Source: DAOUBF01 sp034432795 (GTDB lineage: Bacteria; Chloroflexota; Anaerolineae; DSLN01). Taken from it: a stretch of DNA of 64,000 nt. The translations under genes and the position numbers were made by a program. The notes beneath the pieces were generated by a model. That model did no database searches, was not told where the DNA came from, and saw only the letters and a program-made list of their open reading frames with translations. Shown one piece after another: positions 20,068-30,834 of the stretch. The stretch lies in contig DAOUBF010000002.1 in the NCBI GenBank assembly GCA_034432795.1, positions 1 to 64,000 of the forward strand. Direction: 5' to 3'. The number at the start of each line of letters is the position of its first letter. The first letter of the stretch is position 1.

Positions 20068-21189
20068 CTAATCCACCATATAGGCTGCACGCCGCTCACG
20101 CGCCAGCACGTAGTTCATGCCGCCCACCTGCCGCACCAGCCCCTTGAGTTCCATCAGAGCCAGCGTGGCCGAAACCTCGGTGATGGGCAGGCCCGCGTTG
20201 GCGGCCACCTCGTCCATGTGCATCGGCTCGGCGGAGAGCAGGCTGAGCAAGCGTGCCTCCACCGGGTTATCCGGGATGACCTGGCGCGCTTCGGCCTGCT
20301 CGGCCACCAGCGTCAGATTCAACTCTTCCAGGAGGTCCTCGGGCTTAAGCACCATCTTGGCGCCATCCTGGATCAGGCGGTTCGTGCCTTCGCTGCCGCG
20401 CATGAAAATGCTGCCAGGCACGGCGAATACATCGCGCCCCTGCTCGGCAGCGAAATCCGCAGTGATCAGCGCCCCGCTGTGCGCCCCGGCCTCCACCACC
20501 AGCACACCCAATGACAATCCACTGATAATGCGGTTACGCGGTGGGAAGTTCGCAGCTTCCGGGGGCGTGCCCAGCGGGCATTCGGTGACAAGGGCGCCCT
20601 GCGCCACAATCGCCTCGGCCAGGCGACGGTGCTCCGGCGGGTACACCTGGTCAATGCCACAGCCCATCACGGCGATCGTCCGGCCTCCGGCGTCCAACGC
20701 CGCCTGGTGCGCCTCGGCATCAATCCCCCGCGCCAGCCCGCTCACCACAGTCACATGGCTGCGGGCCAGCGAGGCCGCCAGTTCGCGTGTGACCTGGCGG
20801 CCATAATTTGTCGCCCGGCGCGTGCCCACAACGGCTACCGCCCAATGGTCCGCCTCGCTTAACTCGCCCTTGACATAGAGCACCGGCGGCGGATTGGGGA
20901 TCTGGCGTAATCGCGCCGGATAGCCCGGGTCCGCCCAGGTGAGCACATGGGCGCCGACCCGCGCGATCCTCTTAAGCTCAACATCCAGGTCAAGCTGGGT
21001 GCGCGCCGCGAAGAGCGCCTCAATCGCCCGCTGGTCAATGCCAATGGCGCGCAACGTGGCAGCGTTGGCGTTCCAGGCCGCGCCCAGATCGCCAAAGTGG
21101 TCCAGCAATGCCTGGAGCTTCGCCGGGCCGACGCCCTTCACCCGGTTGAAGCCCACCCAGTATTTCAGGTCATCCCGCCGGGCAAGCAT
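20068..21189 (-). CDS. dprA: DNA-processing protein DprA
   Basis: DprA binds incoming single-stranded DNA and loads RecA during transformation. The 373-residue protein has an N-terminal helix-hairpin-helix region (RVKGVGPAKLQALL), the Rossmann core with GTRRATNYG, VSGLARGIDAEAHQAAL, VMGCGIDQVYPPEH and RNRIISGLS, and a C-terminal winged helix (DEVAANAGLPITEVSATLALMELKG). The ATG lies six bases after a near-consensus promoter, so the mRNA is probably leaderless. Presence of comEC later in the window supports a functional uptake pathway, although no pilus genes are seen here. Confidence 0.96.
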   Translation of the reverse strand: MLARRDDLKYWVGFNRVKGVGPAKLQALLDHFGDLGAAWNANAATLRAIGIDQRAIEALFAARTQLDLDVELKRIARVGAHVLTWADPGYPARLRQIPNPPPVLYVKGELSEADHWAVAVVGTRRATNYGRQVTRELAASLARSHVTVVSGLARGIDAEAHQAALDAGGRTIAVMGCGIDQVYPPEHRRLAEAIVAQGALVTECPLGTPPEAANFPPRNRIISGLSLGVLVVEAGAHSGALITADFAAEQGRDVFAVPGSIFMRGSEGTNRLIQDGAKMVLKPEDLLEELNLTLVAEQAEARQVIPDNPVEARLLSLLSAEPMHMDEVAANAGLPITEVSATLALMELKGLVRQVGGMNYVLARERRAAYMVD

Positions 21190-21195
21190 ATTCGC

Positions 21196-21224
21196 ATGAT
21201 ACTATCCGCTGGGAAGGCTGTCAA
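21196..21224 (-). promoter_or_regulatory. Promoter of dprA, leaderless arrangement
   Basis: A perfect -35 TTGACA (21224-21219), a 17-base spacer and -10 TATCAT (21201-21196) precede the dprA ATG by only six bases. Transcription should begin at or one base from the A of the ATG. The promoter separates dprA-GMP-topA from the ffh operon. Confidence 0.75.
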
Positions 21225-21261
21225 GCGTACAGAACCAGGCATAACCTTAAATTAATGAAGG

Positions 21262-21813
21262 TTAAAACAACCCTTCCAGGGGGCGGATGGTCATCCGCCC
21301 GCCAGGGAGATCGATCTCCATCACGACATCCCGGATAGCGGGGATCAGGACCTCCCCGCCTGGGCCATGCACCACATACACGTCGTTGGCGCCGGTCTCC
21401 AGAACCTCTACCACCTGCCCCAAATGCCTGCCCCCCTCGGTCCACACCTCCAGGCCGATGATCTGGTGAACATAGTATTCGCCTGGCTGGAGAGGCGCCG
21501 CTTCCTCGGCGAGGATGGCCACCTCCAGGCCACGCAGAGCTTCGGCCTCTGTGCGGCTATCCACCCCCTCCAGCTTCAGCAGCATCTCGCCCCGGTCAAA
21601 GCGCACGCCCGCGATGGTGTAGGCAATACGCATCGGGCCGAAATAGAGGGTCAAGGGGGGCTGTAAGCGTTCCGGATGGTCGGTCTCCAGGGCGATACGC
21701 ACCTCACCGCGGATCCCATGCGGGCGAAGCACCCGCCCCACCACAAAGAAATCAGGCTCAGACCCCGCCGGGGCGGAGGCTGAGCCTCTCACACGGCGCG
21801 CTCGCTTGGGCAT
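21262..21813 (-). CDS. rimM: Ribosome maturation factor RimM
   Basis: RimM helps assemble the 30S head around S19. The 183-residue protein has the N-terminal barrel starting FVVGRVLRPHGIRGEVRI and the PRC-barrel part EYYVHQIIGLEVWTEGG with TGANDVYVV and LIPAIRDVVMEID. Start ATG shares one base with the khpA stop. Typical partners trmD and rplS do not follow: dprA with its own promoter comes next, so the usual cluster is cut here. Confidence 0.95.
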   Translation of the reverse strand: MPKRARRVRGSASAPAGSEPDFFVVGRVLRPHGIRGEVRIALETDHPERLQPPLTLYFGPMRIAYTIAGVRFDRGEMLLKLEGVDSRTEAEALRGLEVAILAEEAAPLQPGEYYVHQIIGLEVWTEGGRHLGQVVEVLETGANDVYVVHGPGGEVLIPAIRDVVMEIDLPGGRMTIRPLEGLF

Positions 21814-22040
21814 CAGACAATCTCAACGCTGGCCCGCCTCCCCTGTCGGGCAGCGGCCACGCGCACCAACACCCGCATGGCGTTGGCTACACGTCCATTG
21901 CGCCCGATCACCCGGCCCATGTCCTCCGGCGCCACATGCAACTCCAGGATCACCTCGTGCCCATGATCCACTTCCTTAACCTGGACCTGGACCGGGTCAT
22001 TTACCAGAGAACGGGCAATGTACTCAACCAGCTCTTTCAT
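21813..22040 (-). CDS. khpA: KH-domain RNA-binding protein KhpA
   Basis: A 75-residue single KH-domain protein between rpsP and rimM, the usual place for KhpA (YlqC). The GxxG loop appears as GRVIGRNGRVANAMRVL. KhpA pairs with KhpB/Jag and binds many RNAs, influencing cell-wall synthesis in Gram-positive bacteria. Its ATG overlaps the rpsP stop by four bases, so it is translationally coupled. Confidence 0.94.
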   Translation of the reverse strand: MKELVEYIARSLVNDPVQVQVKEVDHGHEVILELHVAPEDMGRVIGRNGRVANAMRVLVRVAAARQGRRASVEIV

Positions 22041-22378
22041 GAGGCAGCTTCTTCAGAAGTAGGCAGGACAGCCTCAGCAGATTCGGCCACCGCGTCCGCC
22101 TGCTTCATCTTCTGGCGCTGGCGATACTCCGCCAGGCGGGCGAACAGGCCGCGCTTCTCCAACATCCACCGCACCGGGTCGCTGGGCTGCGCCCCCACAC
22201 TGAGCCAGTACAGCGCTCGGTCTTCTTTGATCTCAATCGTCGGCGGGTCCGTGCGCGGGTTATAGTAGCCGATCAGTTCAATAAAGCGCCCATCGCGCGG
22301 GCTTTCCGAGTTGGCCACCACAATCCGGTAGCTCGGCTGGTGTTTCGCGCCAACGCGTCGCAATCGTATACGTACCAT
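22037..22378 (-). CDS. rpsP: 30S ribosomal protein S16
   Basis: S16 is an early-binding 30S protein. The 113-residue product begins with the highly conserved MVRIRLRRVGAKHQPSYRIV and contains ELIGYYNPRT and a C-terminal extension rich in Ala and Glu that is common outside the Proteobacteria. It sits between ffh and khpA in the classical SRP-ribosome maturation operon. Confidence 0.97.
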   Translation of the reverse strand: MVRIRLRRVGAKHQPSYRIVVANSESPRDGRFIELIGYYNPRTDPPTIEIKEDRALYWLSVGAQPSDPVRWMLEKRGLFARLAEYRQRQKMKQADAVAESAEAVLPTSEEAAS

Positions 22379-22408
22379 GCTCTTCTTTGTCTCCTCATCC
22401 CCTAGAAT

Positions 22409-23743
<1,335 letters not shown>

Positions 23744-23754
23744 TTCAAGGGGGT

Positions 23755-23783
23755 ATTTTACCCGCTCTGCCCTACCCCGTCAA
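23755..23783 (-). promoter_or_regulatory. Promoter of the ffh operon
   Basis: -35 TTGACG (23783-23778), spacer 17, -10 TAAAAT (23760-23755) on the minus strand. The -10 ends 11 bases before the ffh ATG, giving a leader of only a few bases. Confidence 0.7.
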
Positions 23784-23925
23784 GTATGCTTGCCAGCACG
23801 GCAGGAGTATCGGTTTTAACCTCAGGTGCGTTTCCCCCCACCCCAACCCTCCCCCACCCAGCACGGATGTATTTGGGGGCGACCTGGGGCTGGCGAGTGA
23901 AGGCGCGCTTGCCACCGCCAGGTTA

Positions 23926-24516
23926 TTACGGCGCTCCAATGGGCTGTTGATCGTCAGCCGACTCCTCCGCTGCCAGAGGCGGCAGGTCCTGGAGCGAAGT
24001 CAGACCGAAGTGTTGCAGGAAGGCGAAGGTGGTGCCGTATTGAATAGGGCGGCCGGGGCCTTCGGCGCGGGCGACTTCCTCAATCAGCCCTTTACTTAAC
24101 AGGGTACGGATCACCCCATCGCTGCTGACGCCGCGAATGGCCTCAATCTCAGGCCGCGTGATCGGCTGGCGATAGGCGATGATCGCCAGGGTCTCCAGTG
24201 CGGCGAGCGATAGCCGGCTTTTGCTTCCCTGGCCCAGGAAGCGTTCAATATACGGCGCGGCCTGGGGCGCGGTGGTCAACTGCACACGGTCGCGGGCGCG
24301 TTGCAGCCGCAGCCCGCGACTGTGATAACCGCGCTCCAACTCTGCCAGGGCCGTTTCTATGTCGGAAATGCTCACCTCCAGCGCCGCTGCTAGTTGTCGG
24401 AGTTCAACCGGCCCTTCGGCCACGAACAGCAGGCTTTCCACCAACGCTGCCAGGCTCAAATGGTCGTTGTCCATTTCCCCGTATTTCCTTGCCCCTCTGA
24501 ATTCCTGTCGTGTCAT
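23926..24516 (-). CDS. scpB: Segregation and condensation protein ScpB
   Basis: ScpB forms the bacterial condensin with SMC and ScpA. The 196-residue protein has two winged-helix domains: AALVESLLFVAEGPVELRQLA and LAALETLAIIAYRQPITRPE followed by IRGVSSDGVIRTLLSKGLI, the best-conserved block. I start it at ATG 24516 (MTRQEF), which overlaps the aroQ stop as ATGA; ATG 24474 (MDNDHL) is an alternative closer to the family start. It is the last gene of the aromatic operon, without scpA beside it. Association with aro genes is probably only positional. Confidence 0.92.
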   Translation of the reverse strand: MTRQEFRGARKYGEMDNDHLSLAALVESLLFVAEGPVELRQLAAALEVSISDIETALAELERGYHSRGLRLQRARDRVQLTTAPQAAPYIERFLGQGSKSRLSLAALETLAIIAYRQPITRPEIEAIRGVSSDGVIRTLLSKGLIEEVARAEGPGRPIQYGTTFAFLQHFGLTSLQDLPPLAAEESADDQQPIGAP

Positions 24517-24956
24517 GGATTCTCGGCGATTTGGGCGATCAGCCCTTCCAACCCCAGCACATAGCTGCGCCAGCCGAACCCCAGGACCTGGCCAAGGCAT
24601 ACCGCTGCCAACACCGAATGATGACGGAACGCTTCGCGCTTATGCACATTGGACAGGTGGACCTCAACTGTCGGCAACGCGCACGCCGCAATCGCATCTC
24701 GCAGCGCAAAGCTGTAATGTGCCAATGCGCCGGGGTTGATCACCACGCCGCTAAATCCTTCTCTATGCGCCTTGTGCAGCTCGTCAATCAGCACACCCTC
24801 ATGGTTGGATTGCACAATGCGCAGTTCAACGCCGCGCTTCGCTGCCAATTCGCCTAGCCGGGCATTGATGTCATCAAGCGTCTCGCGTCCGTAGACGTCT
24901 GGCTCGCGTGTGCCCAGCAGATTCAAGTTAGGGCCATGCAGGATCAGGATTTTCAC
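24513..24956 (-). CDS. aroQ: 3-dehydroquinate dehydratase, type II
   Basis: Third enzyme of the shikimate pathway, converting 3-dehydroquinate to 3-dehydroshikimate. The 147-residue type II enzyme shows ILHGPNLNLLGTREPDVYG with the active-site Tyr, QSNHEG, INPGALAHYSFALRDAI and the EVHLSNVHKREAFR block. The start is GTG, overlapping the aroKB stop. Coupled to both neighbours. Confidence 0.96.
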   Translation of the reverse strand: MKILILHGPNLNLLGTREPDVYGRETLDDINARLGELAAKRGVELRIVQSNHEGVLIDELHKAHREGFSGVVINPGALAHYSFALRDAIAACALPTVEVHLSNVHKREAFRHHSVLAAVCLGQVLGFGWRSYVLGLEGLIAQIAENP

Positions 24957-26599
24957 TCTTTCGCCCTCCTCGTTGCTTCAAGGACTGCCACGACATCCTC
25001 TGGCGTGACATCGTCTACAATAACGACATCACCCAGGCCCCGCGGCAGAACAAACCGCAGGCGCCCCTCCAGGCGCTTCTTATCCGTCATCATCGCCTCC
25101 AGAATGGCGGCAGGAGGCCATTCGTCTGGGATGCGTGTCGGCAAACCGATGCGGCGTAACGTATGCTCCAGGCGCGGGATCAGACGTGGCTCACAACTCT
25201 GACGATTCACTGCCAGGCGCGTGGCGCACATCAGCCCAATTGCGACCGCATCCCCATGTCTCATACGGTAGCCAGAGATCCTTTCCAACGCATGGGCGAA
25301 CGTGTGCCCCAGGTTCAGCTTGGCGCGCTCGCCCCGCTCATAGGGGTCACGCATCACGATCTCCACCTTCACCCGCATGGCCCGCTCAAGCCAGCCCCCC
25401 ACCCGGTACCGGGATTCATCCCGATTGGGAGTCTGTGCTCCCCACTCCCCACTTTCCACCCGCTCAAACAATTCTGCGTCGCCGATCATCCCATGCTTGA
25501 CCACTTCGGCCATCCCTGCACGCCACTCCTCATCAGGCAGGGTCGTCAGCGTGGCGGTATCGGCGATGATAGCCAGCGGCTGCTTGAACGCACCGATCAG
25601 ATTCTTCCCACGCGGATGGTCTACACCGACCTTGCCACCGATGCTGGCGTCCACCATAGCCAGGAGCGTCGTTGGCAGGTACACCAAGGGCACGCCACGC
25701 AGGAATGTGGCCGCGACAAACCCCGCCACATCGCCGACCACACCACCACCGAGCGCGAATAGGGCCGACCGCCGCTCCAGGCCCGCCGCGATCAACTGAT
25801 CGTAAAGTGTCCGCACGGTATCCAGCGTTTTATACTGCTCTCCATCCGGTATCTCAATCTGAACCGGCTTGAAGCCACACTCCACCAGGGCCGCCGCCAC
25901 GCGCTGCGCGTATAACGCTCCCACACGGGGATTCGTGATGATGGCGCAGCGCGAGGATAAGGCCACATCCCCCATTGAGACAAGCGATGAGAGGATCGCC
26001 CCGATTTGGGAGTGCAGCCCTGATCCGACGAAGACCGGATACGCCCCCTCCGGTGTCGTCACGCAGAATGACGGTTCGGCAGTCGTCTTGTGCCCGGCCT
26101 GGAAGAGCGCGATCACCTCGTCGGCCACCTGCTCAATTGTCTTGCCGGTTGTATCTACGTGCATTTGAATCTGTGCATAGGCCTCGTGCCGCGCCTGCAA
26201 CAGTGCTACCACGCGCTCGTGCATTTCGCCCTGGGCCAGCAGAGGCCGGTCGCTCATACCCGCCAGCCGCCGGACGATTTCCTCTGCGCTGGCGTCCAGG
26301 CATACCACAAAGGCATCGGCGAACGCCGCCCGGTTGCCAGGCGCGATGAGGGTGCCGCCGCCTGTGGCGATCACCAGGCCGTCCCGGCCGGCCAACTCGG
26401 CGACCAGGGCGGCTTCTCGCGCACGAAAGTAGGCTTCGCCGCGCGTTTGGAAGATCGCGCTGATCGTTTGGCCCTCGCGTGCCTGGATGACGGCATCTAT
26501 GTCCACAAACTCGCGGGCCAGTCTGGCCGCCACGATGCGCCCGACGGAGGTCTTGCCCGTGCCCATGAAGCCGGTGAGCACAAGGCTGCGCTGCTTCAC
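24953..26599 (-). CDS. aroKB: Bifunctional shikimate kinase / 3-dehydroquinate synthase
   Basis: One polypeptide of 548 residues carries two non-consecutive pathway steps. Residues 1-165 are shikimate kinase: Walker A GFMGTGKTSVG, the shikimate Asp in DIDAVIQ and the GGGTL loop. Residues 180-548 are 3-dehydroquinate synthase: PDGEQYKTLDTV, GGGVVGDVAGFVAAT, DASIGGKVGVDHPRGKNLIG, EVVKHGMIGD and NLGHTFAHALE. I place the start at GTG 26599, which overlaps the aroC stop (GTGA) and gives a normal kinase N-terminus; an ATG at 26632 adds 11 residues. AroK-AroB fusions are known, mainly in Chloroflexota and some other phyla. Confidence 0.95.
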   Translation of the reverse strand: MKQRSLVLTGFMGTGKTSVGRIVAARLAREFVDIDAVIQAREGQTISAIFQTRGEAYFRAREAALVAELAGRDGLVIATGGGTLIAPGNRAAFADAFVVCLDASAEEIVRRLAGMSDRPLLAQGEMHERVVALLQARHEAYAQIQMHVDTTGKTIEQVADEVIALFQAGHKTTAEPSFCVTTPEGAYPVFVGSGLHSQIGAILSSLVSMGDVALSSRCAIITNPRVGALYAQRVAAALVECGFKPVQIEIPDGEQYKTLDTVRTLYDQLIAAGLERRSALFALGGGVVGDVAGFVAATFLRGVPLVYLPTTLLAMVDASIGGKVGVDHPRGKNLIGAFKQPLAIIADTATLTTLPDEEWRAGMAEVVKHGMIGDAELFERVESGEWGAQTPNRDESRYRVGGWLERAMRVKVEIVMRDPYERGERAKLNLGHTFAHALERISGYRMRHGDAVAIGLMCATRLAVNRQSCEPRLIPRLEHTLRRIGLPTRIPDEWPPAAILEAMMTDKKRLEGRLRFVLPRGLGDVVIVDDVTPEDVVAVLEATRRAKE

Positions 26600-27759
26600 C
26601 TCGCCCTCCGCAGGCCAAACGTCGCCTCCCAATGGGCGCGCATCTCTTCCAGCGAGTCGCCGCCGATCTTCTCCATGAGCGCGTCGGCGAGCACCCAGGC
26701 GACCATGGCTTCGCCGATGACGCAGGCGCGAGGTACATGGCAGAAGTCTGACCGCTGATATTGGGTCAGGGCAGGCTCACCCGTCGCCAGGTCCACCGAG
26801 CGGAGGGGGGTGGCTGTCGTTGATAGCGGTTTGAGCGCTACACGCACGACCACGGGCATCCCGTTGGTGACGCCGCCTTCCAGCCCACCGGCCCGGTTGG
26901 TGCGCCGGGTGGTGGCAGGGAAGCGCGCGTGGGAAGGCGAGTTGACCGGCTGATCGGCGGGGAAGACCTCGTCGTGTACCTCGGTGCCCAGCCGCCTTGC
27001 GTTCTCAAACGCCGTGCCGATCTCCACCCCCTTGGCCGATGGGATGCTCATCACCGCCTGAGCCAGGCGTCCGTCCAGCTTGCGATCCCAATGTACGTGC
27101 GACCCCAGCCCGGCGGGCACATGAAGGGCAACAACTTCAATGACCCCACCGACCGTGTCCTTCGCCCGCATGGCCTCGTGAATGCGTTGTGCTATCCTGG
27201 CCGCGCTGGCAGGGTCGGCCACGCCCACATCAGATGCCGCCGCCTGGGCAAACAGTTCGGGATAGGGCACATCGGGGACCTCCGCCCGCACACCGCCGAT
27301 CTCCAGCACATGGCTGCCGACGACGATGCCGAACTCCGCCAGAAGCAGCCGGGCCAGCCCGCCGCAGGCGACGCGCATGGCCGTCTCACGGGCGCTGGCG
27401 CGTTCAGCCACCAGCCGCAGGTCGTCCAGATTGTATTTGAGCGCCCCAGCCAGGTCAGCGTGTCCGGGGCGGGGGATCGTCTGCGGTGGGACGACTTTAT
27501 CCTTCCAGTTGGTATAGTCCAGGTTTTCAATGCGAAGCGCCACCGGCGCACCTGTTGTCTTTCCGGCGATCACACCGCCCAGGATGTGAACGCGGTCGTG
27601 CTCAATACGCATCCGGGCAGACCGTCCCAAGCCGACCTGCCGCCGCGCCAGGTCGCGGTTGATCGCCTCCACGTCAACGCGCAGCCCGGCGGGCAACCCT
27701 TCCACAATGCCGATCAGCCCTGGCCCATGCGATTCGCCTGCAGTGAGGAAGCGTAACAT
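26596..27759 (-). CDS. aroC: Chorismate synthase
   Basis: Last common step: EPSP to chorismate, using reduced FMN. The 387-residue enzyme shows TAGESHGPGLIGIVEGLPAG, RRQVGLGRSARMRIE and the late blocks GIEIGTAFENAR-like and GLEGGVTNGMPVVVRVALKP. The start ATG directly follows the aroE stop (TAAATG), ensuring coupling. Confidence 0.96.
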   Translation of the reverse strand: MLRFLTAGESHGPGLIGIVEGLPAGLRVDVEAINRDLARRQVGLGRSARMRIEHDRVHILGGVIAGKTTGAPVALRIENLDYTNWKDKVVPPQTIPRPGHADLAGALKYNLDDLRLVAERASARETAMRVACGGLARLLLAEFGIVVGSHVLEIGGVRAEVPDVPYPELFAQAAASDVGVADPASAARIAQRIHEAMRAKDTVGGVIEVVALHVPAGLGSHVHWDRKLDGRLAQAVMSIPSAKGVEIGTAFENARRLGTEVHDEVFPADQPVNSPSHARFPATTRRTNRAGGLEGGVTNGMPVVVRVALKPLSTTATPLRSVDLATGEPALTQYQRSDFCHVPRACVIGEAMVAWVLADALMEKIGGDSLEEMRAHWEATFGLRRAR

Positions 27760-28599
27760 TTATCCTCCCCCCTCCTCCCCCAACGCACGCTGGGCGGCCT
27801 GGAACATGACCTGGACGGGCGGCGCGTAACCGGTCCACAGCGCAAAGGCCAAAGCTCCCTGATAGACTAACATACTCAGGCCGCCCAGTGTCTGCGCGCC
27901 GCAGCGGGCCGCCTCCCGCAGAAAGCGCGTCTCACCTGGATAATACACCAGGTCAATGGCTACCGCCCCCCGCCGACAGACGCTCCCAGGCGGCATGGGC
28001 GACTCGCCCACGTTGGGCCACATCCCCACCGGCGTTGCGTTCACGATGATGTCAGCATCCTTGAGTGCATCGCTGGTGTTAATTGCCAGCGATAGCCTGG
28101 GGAAATGCCCCTGCAGCATGGCTGCAAGCCCTTGGGCGCGCGCCGGGCTACGATTCAAAATGACGATGCTGCTCACGCCTGCCTCAGCCAGCCCGAAGCT
28201 GACCGCTCGTGCCGCGCCACCTGCGCCGAAGAGGACGACGCGGGCATCGTGCAGGCTGATCCCGGCGTCATGCAGCGCTTGCATGAACCCGGCGACATCC
28301 GTGTTTTCGCCGATCAGCCTCCCATCGCGCTTTAAGACCGTATTCACTGCGCCTGTCTTGCGTGCCATATCACCCAGGTCATCCAGGAAGTCGATGATCG
28401 CCTCCTTATGTGGGGTGGTCACATTCGCCCCCGCGCAGTCGGCCCGGCGCAATCGCGCCACAGCCCCGGCCAGCTCACCAGCCGTCACCGGCAGCAACTC
28501 GTAGCGCCAATCCAGTCCCATCGCCTGGAACGCAGCATTGTGCATCGCTGGCGAGAGGGAGTATGTGATCGGATAGCCAAGCAGGAACACGCGCTTCAT
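27760..28599 (-). CDS. aroE: Shikimate dehydrogenase
   Basis: NADPH-dependent reduction of 3-dehydroshikimate. The 279-residue protein has the substrate-binding motif YSLSPAMHNAAF, NVTTPHKEAIIDFLD with the catalytic Lys, GENTDVAGFMQAL, and the cofactor loop LFGAGGAARAVSFGL. It lies 28 bases after aroA on the same transcript. Confidence 0.96.
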   Translation of the reverse strand: MKRVFLLGYPITYSLSPAMHNAAFQAMGLDWRYELLPVTAGELAGAVARLRRADCAGANVTTPHKEAIIDFLDDLGDMARKTGAVNTVLKRDGRLIGENTDVAGFMQALHDAGISLHDARVVLFGAGGAARAVSFGLAEAGVSSIVILNRSPARAQGLAAMLQGHFPRLSLAINTSDALKDADIIVNATPVGMWPNVGESPMPPGSVCRRGAVAIDLVYYPGETRFLREAARCGAQTLGGLSMLVYQGALAFALWTGYAPPVQVMFQAAQRALGEEGGG

Positions 28600-28627
28600 G
28601 CGGGCAGTCTCCGTTCTGACACTCGGC

Positions 28628-29926
28628 TCAAGATGCCATGAATCGGCTCAGTACCCGCTCAAATCCGGGGAATGAATCGTTCACACACTCCCATCCTGCG
28701 ATGCGTGTCTCCCCGCGTGCGATCAGCCCGGCCACAGCCAACGACATCGCCAGCCGATGGTCGCCATGCGCAGAGACGTGCGCACCATGCAAGGGCGTTG
28801 GCCCGGCGACAGTATAGCCATCCCATTGCTCCTCAATCTGCGCCCCCATTTTACGCAATTCCCGCACGAGTGCTGCGATGCGGTCAGATTCCTTCAGGCG
28901 CAGCTCTTGCGCATTGCGCACCTGCGTCTCGCCCTGCGCCTGGGTGGCCGCGACGGCGAGAATGGGGAACTCGTCAATCATGCGCGGCACTACATCGCCG
29001 GCGATCTCCGCCTTGTGCAGGCCCGCTCCCCCCCGAACGACGACATCCCCGACCGGCTCCCCGTATTCTTCTCGCACATGTTCCAGTTTGATCCAGGCGC
29101 CCATGGCCAGCAAGACATCCAGCAGGCCCGTCCGTGTCGGATTCAGGCCCACATGCTCAATGCATATTTCCGATCCGGGCACAAGCAAGGCAGCGACGAG
29201 GAAAAACGCGGCGGAGGAAAAGTCGCCAGGGACAGATAGGGACATAGGCGAGCGAAGATGGCCGGGTGGGGTCACCTGAATGCCCGCTCCGCTCTCAACG
29301 TTCACCCCGAATGCCCGCAACAGCCGCTCGGTATGATCGCGGCTCGCAGCCGGTTCCCGAACCGTCGTCGGCCCGTCGGCAAACAGCCCCGCCAGCAACA
29401 GCGCACTCTTGACCTGGGCGCTGGCCACCTCCAGTTGGTGCTCCATGCCGTGTAAGCGCCCACCGTGGATGACCAGCGGCGGCAGGCGCCCGCCGTCCCG
29501 CGCTAATATGGTCGCGCCCATCGCCCGCAGTGGCTCAACCACGCGCGCCATCGGGCGGCGTTTGAGCGCCGCTGTCCCCTCCAGGATGGACAGAAATGGC
29601 TGCCCGGCGCATACGCCCGCCAGCAGGCGCATCGTCGTTCCCGATCCGGCGCAGAACAGGCCCTTACCAGGCTCATGCAGGCTGCCCCATCCCCGCCCAT
29701 GGATGACCAGCGTATCCGCTGGCACTCCTTCAATGTCAGCGCCGAGGGCCTGCAGGCAACTCACCGTCGCCCGCGTCGCCCGGCTCACCAGAAAGTTCTC
29801 AATACGTGTTTCGCCTTCGGCAAGCGCGCCCAGGATCACAGCGCGATGGGAAATGGACTTATCCGCCGGGACGCGTATCCGCCCACGTAAAGGCCCCTTG
29901 GCAGGAGAAACGCGGAATTCAGTCAT
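28628..29926 (-). CDS. aroA: 3-phosphoshikimate 1-carboxyvinyltransferase (EPSP synthase)
   Basis: Transfers enolpyruvyl from PEP to shikimate-3-phosphate. The 432-residue protein has PADKSISHRAVILGAL, GSGTTMRLLAGVCAG (PEP loop), SRDHTERLLRAFG, KESDRIAALVREL and GDHRLAMSLAVAGL. The residue pattern GSGTTMRLL differs from the GNAGTAMR of class I plant-type enzymes, pointing to the class II-type, less glyphosate-sensitive group; that is inference. ATG 29926 overlaps the tyrA stop by four bases. Confidence 0.95.
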   Translation of the reverse strand: MTEFRVSPAKGPLRGRIRVPADKSISHRAVILGALAEGETRIENFLVSRATRATVSCLQALGADIEGVPADTLVIHGRGWGSLHEPGKGLFCAGSGTTMRLLAGVCAGQPFLSILEGTAALKRRPMARVVEPLRAMGATILARDGGRLPPLVIHGGRLHGMEHQLEVASAQVKSALLLAGLFADGPTTVREPAASRDHTERLLRAFGVNVESGAGIQVTPPGHLRSPMSLSVPGDFSSAAFFLVAALLVPGSEICIEHVGLNPTRTGLLDVLLAMGAWIKLEHVREEYGEPVGDVVVRGGAGLHKAEIAGDVVPRMIDEFPILAVAATQAQGETQVRNAQELRLKESDRIAALVRELRKMGAQIEEQWDGYTVAGPTPLHGAHVSAHGDHRLAMSLAVAGLIARGETRIAGWECVNDSFPGFERVLSRFMAS

Positions 29927-30825
29927 CGGGCCGTCCTTTGCGCCTGAGACAGGGCGCGTCTTTTAGAAGCTGCGCGTTCCAGCAGGTCGCGTAACCCCAC
30001 CTCGTCGTTGGCAGCGATCCGATCGGCCAACTCAACGAGGTGCTGCGCGTAAACACGGAGGGCCTGGACAACAGGATCGCGGTTCGTCATCAAGATGTCC
30101 AGCATCATCGTCGTATCGCTTGCGGCCAGACGCGACGTTCCGAGGAAGCCGGTGGCAGCAAGAGGATAGACCATCTCGTCCACGCGGGCGAATTCATCGG
30201 CCATGATCATCAGGGCACAGGCTACTGTGAAAGGCAGATGGCTGATCAGGGCGACGATCCGGTCATGGCGCGCGGGGTCAAGGACAAGAGGACGTGCACC
30301 GACAGCCGTTGCCAGCGCTTCAGCGCAGGCCAGGGCTTCGGGTGATGTGCGGGCGAGCGGCGTCAGAACGAACACTGCCCCCCGGTAGAGATCGGCGTCC
30401 GCCGCATTAAACCCTGACTGCTCTTTACCGCACATGGGATGCGCCCCAATCGGCTCAACATGGGCCGGCAGGCTCTCCATGGCGTGGGTGATGGCAAGCT
30501 TGGTGGAACCCAAATCCATCACCACGGCCCCCTGGCGTGCCATGGCGCCGACCCAGGGGAGCTGTTCCAGGATCGTGCGCACCGGTGTCGCTAAAACGAT
30601 GACATCCGCTTCAGCAACCAGAGCCAGGTCGTCGCTGGCCTTATCCACCGCGCCCTTAGACACCGCCTGAGCGCGTGTAGCCGGGTTACGGGTGATGCCC
30701 AGAATACGGCGGCAGGCACCTGTTTGGCGCAGGGCAAGCGCCAGCGAGCCTCCCATCAAGCCCAGGCCGACGATGGCGAGTGTTGCCTCACGCAACGAAC
30801 GTGGCGAACTCAAAAAGGTGCTCAT
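29923..30825 (-). CDS. tyrA: Prephenate dehydrogenase
   Basis: Makes 4-hydroxyphenylpyruvate, the tyrosine precursor. The 300-residue protein has the NAD loop IVGLGLMGGSLALALRQTG, the catalytic block EPIGAHPMCGKEQSG and the helical dimerisation domain with HDRIVALISHLPF. No chorismate mutase or ACT domain is fused; the mutase is encoded separately as aroH. This is the only tyrosine-specific gene of the operon, which fits the tyrosine-rich leader peptide. Confidence 0.93.
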   Translation of the reverse strand: MSTFLSSPRSLREATLAIVGLGLMGGSLALALRQTGACRRILGITRNPATRAQAVSKGAVDKASDDLALVAEADVIVLATPVRTILEQLPWVGAMARQGAVVMDLGSTKLAITHAMESLPAHVEPIGAHPMCGKEQSGFNAADADLYRGAVFVLTPLARTSPEALACAEALATAVGARPLVLDPARHDRIVALISHLPFTVACALMIMADEFARVDEMVYPLAATGFLGTSRLAASDTTMMLDILMTNRDPVVQALRVYAQHLVELADRIAANDEVGLRDLLERAASKRRALSQAQRTAR

Positions 30826-30834
30826 TGGATTATT